Below are positions 30,117-38,978 of a stretch of DNA of 44,309 nucleotides, one piece after another; within the stretch, counting starts at the first letter, position 1, and each line of letters starts with the position of its first letter. The translations under genes and the position numbers were made by a program. Location of the stretch: positions 575-44,883 of the forward strand of contig DFLT01000013.1 in NCBI GenBank assembly GCA_002375465.1, written 5' to 3'. The stretch comes from Alphaproteobacteria bacterium UBA3612 (GTDB lineage Bacteria > Pseudomonadota > Alphaproteobacteria > Sphingomonadales > Sphingomonadaceae). The notes beneath the pieces were generated by a model. The model was not told where the DNA came from, did not search any database, and saw only the letters and a program-made list of their open reading frames with translations.

Positions 30117-31259
30117 CTATTTCCAGGTATTGCGTAGCAGACGCTGGAAATTGCCGCCCAGGATCGCCTGAATATGCGCGTCGGTATAATCGCGGCGGAT
30201 CAGCTCCTCCGTCAGGTCGAACATCTTCATGGGATGATCGAAGCCGTCCGTGTCGATCTTGTCGCGGAAGGCGTAGCTTTCCTTGTAATGGGATCTCAGC
30301 CGGGCGTTCTTTTCCGGGGGCATGTCGTCATAGCCGTGCAGATCGGCATCGGATCCGATACCGACATGCTCCATGCCGATCAGGTTCACGACATGATCGA
30401 TATGGTCGACCATGTGAGTGACGTTCGTCGGCTCCGTATTGCTGACGAAGTTGCGAACGCCGGTAATGCCCATGACGCCGCCATTCTTGCCCAGCGCCGT
30501 GATCGCCTCGTCGGTCTTGGCGCGGGGGTGGCCAGAGATGGCGCGGCAATTGCTGTGGGTGTAGGCAATCGGGACGGAGGACAGGGCGGTGGCATCCAGC
30601 GTCGTCTGGTCGCCGCTGTGCGATACGTCGACCAGCATCCCCACGTCGTTCATGGCCTTGATGATTTCGACGCCGAAATCGCTGATCCCGCCATCTTCGC
30701 GCTCGGTGCTGCCCGAACCGATGCGATTTTGCGAATTATAGGTCAGTTGCGAACAGCGCTGCCCCAGCTCGTAAAAGCTTTTCACATCGTCCGGCGTGCG
30801 GAAATGTTCTGAGTTTTGCAGGCCCATGATGATGCCGATGCGACCGTCGGCCTTTGCGCGTTCCAGATCGTCCATTGTGCCGATCAGCGCGAACAGATCG
30901 GAATTCCTGCCGGCAAAACCCTGCCACCGCGCCAGATAGGCAAGCACGTCGGTATAGGCGTCCGGGCCGCCAACGCCGGTGGCGGCATGCCAGGCATTGA
31001 TGCCGCTGTTCAGAAATTCGGAGCGCATCTGGTCGCTGATCGGCTGGATGACGAAATCCGAATCGGCGCCCAGATTCAATGGCGCCAGCATGTCGATGAC
31101 CATCGACTGTTTGACCAGATCCACGGCCCGGGTGGAATATTCACGCGGCGTGTCGGCATTCAGCGCAAAGGCACCGAAGTTTACCATCGGGAATGCGACG
31201 GCCACGCCCGCCGCCCCCGTCGCAAATGCACGGCGGCTGATCTTGGTTTTGCTGCTCAT
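30117..31259 (-). CDS. Exported M19 (membrane dipeptidase family) protein with altered metal site
   Basis: The 380-residue protein begins MSSKTKISRRAFATGAAG, a twin-arginine-type signal, so it is probably exported folded. The rest has the TIM-barrel features of peptidase family M19, which hydrolyse dipeptides with two zinc ions: DVSHSGD (His214), YTHSNCRAISGHPRAK (His235) and VGIGSDADLHG. The usual N-terminal HxD ligands in D-G-H-N-D are replaced by IDMLAP (55-60), and the bridging Glu region reads GLQN (Gln148). Three of the normal metal ligands are thus absent, and the activity may differ. The start at 31259 gives the signal; an in-frame extension to 31595 is not supported. It lies downstream of, but 145 bases from, the frameshifted gene. 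Confidence 0.82.
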   Translation of the reverse strand: MSSKTKISRRAFATGAAGVAVAFPMVNFGAFALNADTPREYSTRAVDLVKQSMVIDMLAPLNLGADSDFVIQPISDQMRSEFLNSGINAWHAATGVGGPDAYTDVLAYLARWQGFAGRNSDLFALIGTMDDLERAKADGRIGIIMGLQNSEHFRTPDDVKSFYELGQRCSQLTYNSQNRIGSGSTEREDGGISDFGVEIIKAMNDVGMLVDVSHSGDQTTLDATALSSVPIAYTHSNCRAISGHPRAKTDEAITALGKNGGVMGITGVRNFVSNTEPTNVTHMVDHIDHVVNLIGMEHVGIGSDADLHGYDDMPPEKNARLRSHYKESYAFRDKIDTDGFDHPMKMFDLTEELIRRDYTDAHIQAILGGNFQRLLRNTWK

Positions 31260-31275
31260 TAGTTCTCTACTCCCC

Positions 31276-31296
31276 CTGTCAATAATCTCCTGACAG
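31276..31296 (-). promoter_or_regulatory. Inverted repeat upstream of the dipeptidase start
   Basis: CTGTCA (31276-31281) and TGACAG (31291-31296) are perfect inverted arms with a 9-base spacer, ending 16 bases before the start codon on the minus strand. It may be an operator or a leader hairpin; no regulator gene is nearby. Confidence 0.3.
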
Positions 31297-31404
31297 GATG
31301 CGTAGACCAAATTTTCGGAACGCGCCAGTATTTGGCTATTCAGAGTACATCTCGCCCAGACAGGCGGGGCACACCGCCTTGTCACGCGCTCTGTTCGCAG
31401 CAGA

Positions 31405-32234
31405 CTAACCGTCGATTGCGGGAACTCTGCTTGCAACGACCTCCTGCGTCGCACGATCGATGGACCAGAGCAGGCGCAGTTCTTCGCTATCCCAGGCAAT
31501 GGCCTGTCCTTCGGTAGATACCGAAAGTGTCGCGACATGCCGCAGGACGGGGCCCGCGGGGGGCAAGGCAAGCACATACACTTCGGGTCGATCATGGCCC
31601 GTTACATATAGGAGGCCATCCTCACCCAATCGCCGCCTGAACTGCTGTACGGGGCAAATTCAGCCACAACGCTTTCGGGAAACAGCCAGCGTTCCTGCGG
31701 TGTGAACGTATCATCCATCCTGACGAGAACGGTGGCGCGATGGTCGCGCAGCGGCTGCCCGCCCTTGCCGAGATAATTGGCGAAGGTCGCCCACCAGCTT
31801 CCCTCGTGACGCACCAGCCAGGTCAACGAGCCCTCCAGCGGGCCAAGGCTGTGGGAATCCTTGTGCGCCAGGGTTTCCGCGTCAAACGTCTCGATGGAGC
31901 TTGCCATTGGCACGGCAGGATAGTTGGAATTTGCGCAGATAAGTTCGTCAGTGATGATTGTGCAGCTGTTCAGATGCGGAAACCATTCCGGATCGCCCTG
32001 CCAATGCGCCAGCCGCTCCCCCGTGTCCCGATCATAGGCAGCAAGCTCGCTATTATTCACGGCATACAGACGATCCGTGCTGGTGGCGACGCCTTGCCGC
32101 GCTTCGCGCGCGGTGAAGCGTCGGACCTCCTGCGTGGCATATCTTGCGATCTCCTCTCCCTGCGACTGCGGGTTTGCCGGTGAAGGCGAGCCGACAGACA
32201 GGGCGAGGAAGACGCTCGATATGACGCGCCACAT
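31405..32234 (-). pseudogene. Secreted protein of unknown function, interrupted by a one-base frameshift
   Basis: Two overlapping minus-strand frames form one protein. The first part (from ATG 32234) has a signal peptide and segments such as PHLNSCTIITDELICANSNYP, SSIETFDAETLAHKDSHSLG, GSLTWLVRHEGSWWATFANY and APYSSSGGDW. It then shifts into a dead frame ending at 31602. The other frame continues with GEDGLLYVTGHDRPEVYVLALP and GQAIAWDSEELRLLWSIDR. Adding one G to the GGG run at 31625-31627 rejoins them as SGGDWGEDGLLYVTGHD, which matches the pattern I remember for a family of secreted, possibly beta-propeller, hypothetical proteins. The repaired length is about 276 residues. The start lies 4 bases after the TonB-dependent receptor stop, so they form an operon. 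It may be a sequencing error. Confidence 0.75.
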
Positions 32235-32238
32235 ATTG

Positions 32239-34866
32239 CTAGAAATTGGCACTGATGCCGAAATCCGCGTTGAAGGAGTAAATCTGCCGCGAATAGACTT
32301 GGTCCTCGTTCGTCTGGAAGTAGGTTAGCGGCGCATCGCCGATGTTAGAGATCGAGCTGAAAATCTCGATGCCCTCGGTGATACGATAGCTGAACCGGGC
32401 ATCGAGCAGGGTGCGATCCTTATTATAAACGTCCGATGCGGTGCTGTTGCCGATATTTACGATGAAGTCATCACGGAAACTGACCGCGAAGCGCGCTTCG
32501 AATGGCCCCTTCTCGTAAAACAGCGCCGCGTTGGCGATCCAGTCGGACTGGCGGAAGAAGGGGATGTCCTCATCTTCGCGGCCCGGGACCGTGACGCTGG
32601 AATCGACCCAGGTTCCGTTTACCGAAGCGCCCAGACCGTCGAACGGCGCGGGAAGGAAGTTGAAGCGGCGAACGGCATTCACCTCCACACCGAAGATGTC
32701 GCCGTCCGTCGCGTTTTGCGGCTGCGACAGCTCGGTCAGCGGAACGCCCGCGAAGGACGTATTGAAGATCAGGCGCGTGAATACCGGGTTTTCGATTTTC
32801 TTGTAGAATACCGCGGCGGACAGCACGCTCTCTCTGTCAGGATAGAATTCCAGCGAGCCGTCGAGCCCCATCGATTTGAACGGCTTCAGGTCCGGATTGC
32901 CTGCCGTCCCCTCGCCGCCATCCTCCTCGAAGGTCGGCACGCTGGCGTCGTAATTCGGGCGACCGATGGTGTTGGTCCAGGCCGCCCGCGCGATCAGTTT
33001 AGAGAGTGGTTTGTAAGTCAGGTGCACGCTCGGCAGGACATCGGTATAGCTGTTTTGAAAGCTAAGCCGCCTGATATCAGACCGTTCCGTTGCACCGCTC
33101 TGATTGGTGTCCCGTATCTCGAAGGCATTATAGGTGGCCTCCGTACGCTCGACGCGAACGCCGCCCACGGCCGTCAGATCGCCGAACGTCAGGCTGGCCA
33201 TGCCATAGCCGGCGTAGATGAACTCATCGATGCCGTAATCGCTGCTGAAATCATTGTTGAGAGTGGACCCTCCGTCGAGCGCCACCAGGCCGGGATTATT
33301 TTCGATCAAGTCCAGCAGGCCGCGATAGTCGATGGTCGGGCCAAAGCGATAATCGCCCTCGTAGAAATCATCCGGTTCACCCAAGGCCAGGCCGGTTCCG
33401 CCCAGCGTGGCAATCTCCGTCGGCAGCAACACGTTCTGACGATTGTCGCGTGTCTTGCGGCGTTCGGTATATTTGGCGCCGACCTTCACGAAATTGTCGC
33501 CGAAGTCGCCGAAATTATACTGCACATCCACCTTCATTGCGTGCAGGTCCTCCTTGATGTCTTCCTGCCGTTGGCGAATGCGCATCAGCGGGAAGGCGTC
33601 GGCGTCGTAAATGGAGGGATTCAAATCGGAAAATTTCGGCATGGAGGAATCGAGGTCGAGCGTGCTGCCAAGATTATCCGCCGACCGGAATTCTATATCG
33701 TCGCGTACCGGCGTAACCTCCTCGGCGTGCGCATAGGTGTAGTTCAGGTCCAGCTGCACCGCACCAAAAGTCAGCTCGGCACCGGGCGAGACATTGTACA
33801 GCTTCTGCGTCTGGTCGTTCTGCCGATATTCGCGCGTGGCGCGGCCGCGTGAGAAAGAGATCTGGTTGGCGGAGGGAAAAGACGGCGTGCCGCGCGCGAA
33901 GGCGTAGTCCAGCTGATCCCGCTCCTCCTTGTCGGTGAACTCATTATAGATGTTGCGGACGTATAGGCGCACGTCGTTGTTCGGGCGGAAATCCAGATTG
34001 ACGATCCCGCCAATGCGCTCGCGCATGATACGGTAATCGTAGAGCCGGTATGCTGTGGGGGTGACCACATCCTCGCTCAGCTGAAACCAGCTGACTGGCT
34101 CGGCAAGGTCGCTGTGGATGAAGCGTTTGAAATAGCTGCCTGCAACGACGATGCCGAACTGGTCGTCGGCGCCGAATTTGGTGCCATAGGTGCCGCTGCC
34201 GCCGAAGCCCAGCTTGTCTGCCTTTTCCGCATAAGAACCCTTCGCGGTCACGAATACGAAGTCGTCCGGGCGGTCATAGGCGGTGGGGGTGACGATGTTG
34301 ATGCTGCCGCCGATGGCGTTGGCATCATAATCCGGGGTCACCGCCTTCACGACTTCGATCGCCGCGACCAGGTCGGAGGGAATGGTATCGAGGGCGACGC
34401 GCCGCCCCTCCGCCTCGGGAATACCCACCAGATTGCCATCGATCGTGACCTGGTTGAGGTTGGGATCGACGCCGCGGATCACGACATAGCGCGCCTCGCC
34501 CTGATCGATCTCCACGGACACGCCGGGCAAGCGCTGCAGCGCCTCGGCGGTGTTATAGTCCGGCAGCCTGCCGATCAGATCGGATGCGATCACGTCGGCG
34601 ATCACGGGCAATTCGCGCTTGCGATCGATTGCACGCAGGCGCGACGCGCGGGAGCCGGTGACGACGATCTCTTCACCCGCCCCGTCGTCCTGCGTGACGA
34701 CCAGCGCGCTCTGCTGCTCGCTTTCCCCTGTGTCCTCGGCTGTCTCGACATTCTGAATCGCGCCGGCGGCAAGAGCCGTCGCCGGCAGGCAAACGCCGCC
34801 AAGGGCGGCCAGTTTCAGCATGACAAAGGCGCGCCGCGTGAGCGACGAGGTGGAACTGCGCAACAT
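32239..34866 (-). CDS. TonB-dependent outer-membrane receptor, probable nutrient importer
   Basis: The 875-residue receptor has an N-terminal signal region with RR and PATALA before a TonB-box-like EEIVVTGSRA. The plug follows with EALQRLPGVSVEIDQGEARYVVIRG, DPNLNQVTIDGN, GRRVALDTIPSDLVAAIEVVKAVTPDYDANAIGGSINIVT. This plug style belongs to the large class of receptors linked to sugars, phosphorylated compounds and polymers rather than classical siderophores. The barrel ends with FNADFGISANF, with the final Phe. The ATG at 34866 has GGGGTAAG upstream; a shorter start at 34821 is possible. It is followed after 4 bases by the frameshifted secreted protein and is divergent from phoD, so a role in taking up phosphate esters or their products is plausible inference. 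Confidence 0.93.
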   Translation of the reverse strand: MLRSSTSSLTRRAFVMLKLAALGGVCLPATALAAGAIQNVETAEDTGESEQQSALVVTQDDGAGEEIVVTGSRASRLRAIDRKRELPVIADVIASDLIGRLPDYNTAEALQRLPGVSVEIDQGEARYVVIRGVDPNLNQVTIDGNLVGIPEAEGRRVALDTIPSDLVAAIEVVKAVTPDYDANAIGGSINIVTPTAYDRPDDFVFVTAKGSYAEKADKLGFGGSGTYGTKFGADDQFGIVVAGSYFKRFIHSDLAEPVSWFQLSEDVVTPTAYRLYDYRIMRERIGGIVNLDFRPNNDVRLYVRNIYNEFTDKEERDQLDYAFARGTPSFPSANQISFSRGRATREYRQNDQTQKLYNVSPGAELTFGAVQLDLNYTYAHAEEVTPVRDDIEFRSADNLGSTLDLDSSMPKFSDLNPSIYDADAFPLMRIRQRQEDIKEDLHAMKVDVQYNFGDFGDNFVKVGAKYTERRKTRDNRQNVLLPTEIATLGGTGLALGEPDDFYEGDYRFGPTIDYRGLLDLIENNPGLVALDGGSTLNNDFSSDYGIDEFIYAGYGMASLTFGDLTAVGGVRVERTEATYNAFEIRDTNQSGATERSDIRRLSFQNSYTDVLPSVHLTYKPLSKLIARAAWTNTIGRPNYDASVPTFEEDGGEGTAGNPDLKPFKSMGLDGSLEFYPDRESVLSAAVFYKKIENPVFTRLIFNTSFAGVPLTELSQPQNATDGDIFGVEVNAVRRFNFLPAPFDGLGASVNGTWVDSSVTVPGREDEDIPFFRQSDWIANAALFYEKGPFEARFAVSFRDDFIVNIGNSTASDVYNKDRTLLDARFSYRITEGIEIFSSISNIGDAPLTYFQTNEDQVYSRQIYSFNADFGISANF

Positions 34867-34945
34867 AAAACTTACCCCACAAAAAGGCGGAAACCCCCGC
34901 CGAATGCTGCGCTGCGTAGTGGGCGGGGATGTCAGATAATCTTCA

Positions 34946-34962
34946 GAAATATTAATAATTTC
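34946..34962. promoter_or_regulatory. AT-rich palindrome in the divergent receptor/phoD promoter region
   Basis: GAAAT and ATTTC flank ATTAATA in an otherwise GC-rich genome. Just before it, TGTCAG (34930-34935) and CTTCAG (34941-34946) are imperfect repeats with an 11-base period, as in Pho-box half-sites, but the match is weak. The 34867-35055 gap should hold both promoters. Confidence 0.35.
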
Positions 34963-35055
34963 TAGTTATATTATTTACACTTATGTGACCTTGCCTGTCG
35001 CCAAAACGACATAAAGGACGTCTAGGGGCGGCACCGCGAAATAACGGAATTGTGC

Positions 35056-36684
35056 ATGAATTTTACGATAGACCGCCGCCTGCTTTTGAAGGGCGCATTG
35101 GCACTGCCAGCGATGATGACCGTGTCGTCGACCCTGCGCGCGGCCGAAACCGGCGGCTTCACGCATGATGTCGCAAGCGGTGATCCCGGTCATGAAGAGG
35201 TTACGCTTTGGACCCGTTACATCGGGCCGGACGCCACCGGTTCGCGCCTGCGGGTGGAGGTTGCATCAGATGTTGGGTTCACGCGGATGGTCGCGCGTGG
35301 AGAGGCCACAGCCTCCGCTGAGAGCGATCATTGCGCACACGCCCGTGCAACGGGACTGACGCCGGGGCATTGGTATTATTATCGCTTTGTGGCTCCGGAC
35401 GGCGGCACCTCTCCAATAGGACGCACCCGCACCCTACCAAGGACTGGTGTGGAGCGATTTCGCATCGGCGTCATGTCCTGCGCCAATGCGACGTCCGGCT
35501 GGTTCACCGCCTATGCCCATGCGGCCCAGCGGCAGGATCTCGACCTGATCGTGCACTTGGGGGACTATATTTACGAATCCCCGCTCGATCGCTCCGATGC
35601 GGTAGCGGGCCTTGCGGAAAGGCGCGGGATCGGCCCATCGCACGAGGCTGTCGCTCTTGCAGATTATCGGCTGCGCTATGCCACCTATCGCGACGATCCC
35701 GATCTAAGGCTGTTGCATCGACTATATCCGATGATCGTCATGCGCGACGATCACGAAACGGCGAACAATAGCTGGCGCGATGGCGCTGCAAATCACGATC
35801 CGGGTGAGGGCGATTGGGACGTGCGCGCCGCTGCGGCGATCCGCGCGCACGAGGAGTGGATGCCGATGCGTCGAAAGAATTACGACGCCTATCAGATTGG
35901 CAATCTGGCCACCCTGTTCCGTATAGAGACCCGCAATCTGGCGCGCACAAAGCAGCTGGATATCGAGACGGCCCTGGCTGGCGCATCCGACATGAAGGCG
36001 GCCGTTGCCGAATTCCTGACCGGCCCGCTGCAGGATCCGTCCCGCACGATGATGGGCAAGGCGCAGGAAGACTGGCTGACCCAGGGCATGCGCGCGTCCG
36101 TGGGGAGTGGCACGAAGTGGCAGCTATTGGCGCAGCAGGTCATCATGGCGCCGACGCGATTGCCGCGCATTGATGAGAGCTGGTTCGCGGCCGGCACCGT
36201 TCTCGATCCTTCCGAGCAGGCCAGGCTGAAGATCGCGGTTGCGCTGGCAGATGCGGGCCTGCCCATGTCGCTCGACCGGTGGGACGGCTATCCCGCCGCC
36301 CGGCGGCGGCTGCTGAATGGCGCCGCAGACGCAAACGCCAATCTGGTCGTTCTTAGCGGCGATAGCCACAATGCGTGGGCTTACGATCTGGAAACCGGCG
36401 GCCGGCCGGTCGGCGTGGAATTTGCCGGGCAGGGCGTGTCCTCATTCGGGCTCGATAAGCGTTTTCACGGTGACCCGGCCGTCATCGCCCGTGATTTCGT
36501 CACGGCCAATCCGAATTTGAAATGGTGCGATACCAGCCGCCGCGGCTACATGGTCCTGGACGTCAATAAAGAGGCGGTGACGAACGAGTGGGTGTTTCTT
36601 CCCACCGACAGTCCGGGCGCTTCGCAGCCCCTCGAAACCTTTAGCCTTAGCAGCGAGGCCGGTGCGCACAGGCTGACTGCCTGA
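35056..36684 (+). CDS. phoD: PhoD-type alkaline phosphatase
   Basis: The 542-residue enzyme begins MNFTIDRRLLLKGALALP, a twin-arginine signal, so it is exported folded to the periplasm or surface. PhoD enzymes release phosphate from phosphomono- and diesters with iron and calcium. The N-terminal fibronectin-like part has FTHDVASGDPGHEEVTLWTR. The catalytic domain shows GVMSCAN, VHLGDYIYES, VMRDDHETANN and LSGDSHNAW, the metal-binding motifs of the family. The start is ATG 35056; a TTG two codons upstream is in frame. It is divergent from the TonB-dependent receptor and converges with the CocE-type hydrolase. Phosphate control is expected for the family but only weak box-like repeats are seen upstream. 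Confidence 0.93.
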   Translation: MNFTIDRRLLLKGALALPAMMTVSSTLRAAETGGFTHDVASGDPGHEEVTLWTRYIGPDATGSRLRVEVASDVGFTRMVARGEATASAESDHCAHARATGLTPGHWYYYRFVAPDGGTSPIGRTRTLPRTGVERFRIGVMSCANATSGWFTAYAHAAQRQDLDLIVHLGDYIYESPLDRSDAVAGLAERRGIGPSHEAVALADYRLRYATYRDDPDLRLLHRLYPMIVMRDDHETANNSWRDGAANHDPGEGDWDVRAAAAIRAHEEWMPMRRKNYDAYQIGNLATLFRIETRNLARTKQLDIETALAGASDMKAAVAEFLTGPLQDPSRTMMGKAQEDWLTQGMRASVGSGTKWQLLAQQVIMAPTRLPRIDESWFAAGTVLDPSEQARLKIAVALADAGLPMSLDRWDGYPAARRRLLNGAADANANLVVLSGDSHNAWAYDLETGGRPVGVEFAGQGVSSFGLDKRFHGDPAVIARDFVTANPNLKWCDTSRRGYMVLDVNKEAVTNEWVFLPTDSPGASQPLETFSLSSEAGAHRLTA

Positions 36685-36714
36685 GGCCGCCCGGCCCCTT
36701 GATGCTGTACGCGG

Positions 36715-38640
36715 TCACGGCGCGACGACCGGCAGGTCGATCCGGCTGGGATAGGAGGCGGAATGATAGATGCGCTGCGTCGCCTTCTGATAATCCTCGG
36801 CCTTCGCATTGAAGATGTTCGGCACGAATTTTTGCGGATTACGATCATATAGCGGGAACCAGCTCGACTGGATCTGCACCATGATGCGGTGCCCTTTTTC
36901 AAAGCTGTGGCTGACCTGTGGCAGTTCCAGCCGATAGCTGACGACTTCATTGGCCGGGATAGCGGTCGGGTTCGCCGGATCGTCGCGATAGCGGCCGCGC
37001 ATGATGTCCATGGCAATGGGCAGTTCGTACCCGCCCATTTCGGGCGCGGCGGGGTATTCGCCCGGATAGACGTCGATCAGCTTCACGACCCAGTCGCTGT
37101 CCGTGCCGCTGGTGGAGGCGAAGAACTCGGCAATCGGCTGACCCGCGACGCGGACCGGTTCTGTCAGGACTTCGCTCACAAAGGTGACGACATCCGGCCT
37201 TGATTCGGCGAAGCGCTGATCGTCGACCAGCCATTCCCCCCATGTCGTTTGCGGATTGTAAGTCGCAAGGATCGGACGCTGGCGGTATGTTACGGGCCGT
37301 GCGGGGTCGGAGACATATTCGGCATAGGCATTTGCCGATCCCGTCGGTGCGGTGAAGCCAAGACTTCCGTCCTGCCCCAGATAGAGCGGCCTCGATTGTT
37401 CCGGGCAGCCACTGGCGCATGAGACCGGCCAGCTATCATATTGCCGCCATATGTTCGCGCCGGTCTCAAAGGCGGTGATCGGCGCGATATCGGCGGCGGG
37501 GGTCTGACCCTTCAAATGTTCATCGAAGAAGGGGATCAGCACATTGTCGCGGTACCAGACCGAACTATTTGCATCGAAGTCGATGTCGCCCAGTGTCGAC
37601 CCATCCACCGCCATGCCCTGGCCGTGGCGCCAGGGACCAATGATCATGTAATTCTCGTCATTGCCGTCATCTTTCGGCTCCATGGCCGCATAGGTGGCGG
37701 GGGCACCGTAAATATCCTCCTGATCCCACAGGCTGTGAACGTGCAGCGTCGGTACCTTCAGCGGCTCATCCGCCAATATGCGATCGAGCGCCTGCTGCTG
37801 CCAGAAGCTGTCATAGGCGGGATGGGCGACCAGCCTTTGGTAGAAGGGCAATTTGTCGATGCCCATGCGCTTGGCCATTTCGCCGACGGACCCCGCCTTC
37901 AGCCAGCTTTCATAGGTATCGTGGCGGTCGAACTGCAGCGCATGACGCGACGACTTGTCCGCGCTCATGCGATAGACCCAATCCAGGAAGCTCTGGCGAT
38001 AGGCGCCATTATGGAACCAATCGTCGCCTTTCCAGCCATCGGCCAGCGGATTGATCGGTACCGCCGCCTTCAGCGCCGGGTGTGGGTTCACCAGGCTCAT
38101 CAATGTGGTGAAGCCACCATAGCTGACGCCGATTGTGCCGACATTCCCGTTGGTTTCGGGGACGTTGTTTACCAGCCATTCGATACTGTCCCAGGTATCG
38201 GTCGAATGGTCGGTTTCTGTCTGGTTCAGGGGGCCGACGAGCGGCCGGGTGATAACATAATCCCCCTCTGATTCGTAACGGCCGCGTACATCCTGAACGA
38301 CGATGATGTAGCCGGCGTCGGCCAGCGCCGCATAGGCGGTCGGCAGCGCCATGGCATAATGGTTGGAGGGCGCACCCGTAATCGCCTTTTGTGCCGAATA
38401 GGGCGTCCGCGAAAAAATGATCGGCGCATCTGCGGTGACGCCATCCGGGACCACGATCAGCGTGTGCAGCTTCACGCCGTCGCGCATGGGGATCATAACA
38501 TCGCGGGTGACATAGTCGCTGTTCGTCACCGGCTCGAAACCCGGTGGGATGTCATTCTGCATCTCCGGCGGCGGCGCGGCCGCAATCGGTGCCGCGATCA
38601 GTGCGGCGGCAGCCACAAACGTCTTCAACCCGTCGAACAT
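36715..38640 (-). CDS. Exported CocE/NonD family hydrolase
   Basis: The 641-residue protein starts with a Sec signal (FVAAAALIAAPIAAAPPP) and belongs to the S15/CocE group of alpha/beta hydrolases, which includes cocaine esterase, alpha-amino acid ester hydrolases and X-Pro dipeptidyl peptidases. Segments are VMIPMRDGVKLHTLIVVP, FSRTPYS, DVRGRYESEGDY, the nucleophile GVSYGG (Ser173), HSLWDQEDIYG with the probable Asp and GPWRHGQG with the probable His. The C-terminal jelly-roll domain ends near SFEKGHRIMVQIQSSWFP. The start ATG 38640 has GGGGAGG upstream; the frame up to 38832 is not supported. It likely hydrolyses esters or peptides of amino acids in the periplasm. The substrate is unknown. 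Confidence 0.92.
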   Translation of the reverse strand: MFDGLKTFVAAAALIAAPIAAAPPPEMQNDIPPGFEPVTNSDYVTRDVMIPMRDGVKLHTLIVVPDGVTADAPIIFSRTPYSAQKAITGAPSNHYAMALPTAYAALADAGYIIVVQDVRGRYESEGDYVITRPLVGPLNQTETDHSTDTWDSIEWLVNNVPETNGNVGTIGVSYGGFTTLMSLVNPHPALKAAVPINPLADGWKGDDWFHNGAYRQSFLDWVYRMSADKSSRHALQFDRHDTYESWLKAGSVGEMAKRMGIDKLPFYQRLVAHPAYDSFWQQQALDRILADEPLKVPTLHVHSLWDQEDIYGAPATYAAMEPKDDGNDENYMIIGPWRHGQGMAVDGSTLGDIDFDANSSVWYRDNVLIPFFDEHLKGQTPAADIAPITAFETGANIWRQYDSWPVSCASGCPEQSRPLYLGQDGSLGFTAPTGSANAYAEYVSDPARPVTYRQRPILATYNPQTTWGEWLVDDQRFAESRPDVVTFVSEVLTEPVRVAGQPIAEFFASTSGTDSDWVVKLIDVYPGEYPAAPEMGGYELPIAMDIMRGRYRDDPANPTAIPANEVVSYRLELPQVSHSFEKGHRIMVQIQSSWFPLYDRNPQKFVPNIFNAKAEDYQKATQRIYHSASYPSRIDLPVVAP

Positions 38641-38978
38641 ATTACCTCCCCTTTTAGCGGCATTCCCCCTGCCGCATCCTGGCCCTTTAGCCATCATGTG
38701 AAGCAGGGAACAATAGGCTTCGCCGGTTGGCAGAGGCGCCGCCGGATATTCACCGAATGGGCGCGCGATCGCTTTTCTTGGGGAACGAGAACCACGCGCA
38801 ACCGTTTCAAATTTGCCGCACAGGCGAACCATAAGGCCTCATCCCAAATGACAAATCCGGACGTCGTCTTCCCGCGGCAGCTTGATGCCGGACAGAGCGG
38901 GCGCTGGGAGAGGCGCGTGCGTCCAATGTGTGTGCGCTTCATCTGTTTGGCGAAACCGGGCGAAGGCGTTCATCGGCC
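38641..38978. other. Divergent intergenic region, no gene seen
   Basis: These 338 bases between the CocE-type hydrolase and the GH13 gene should contain both promoters. The only long frame is an N-terminal extension of the GH13 gene from 38928 that lacks family features. I see no clear operator, RNA gene or terminator. Confidence 0.5.
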
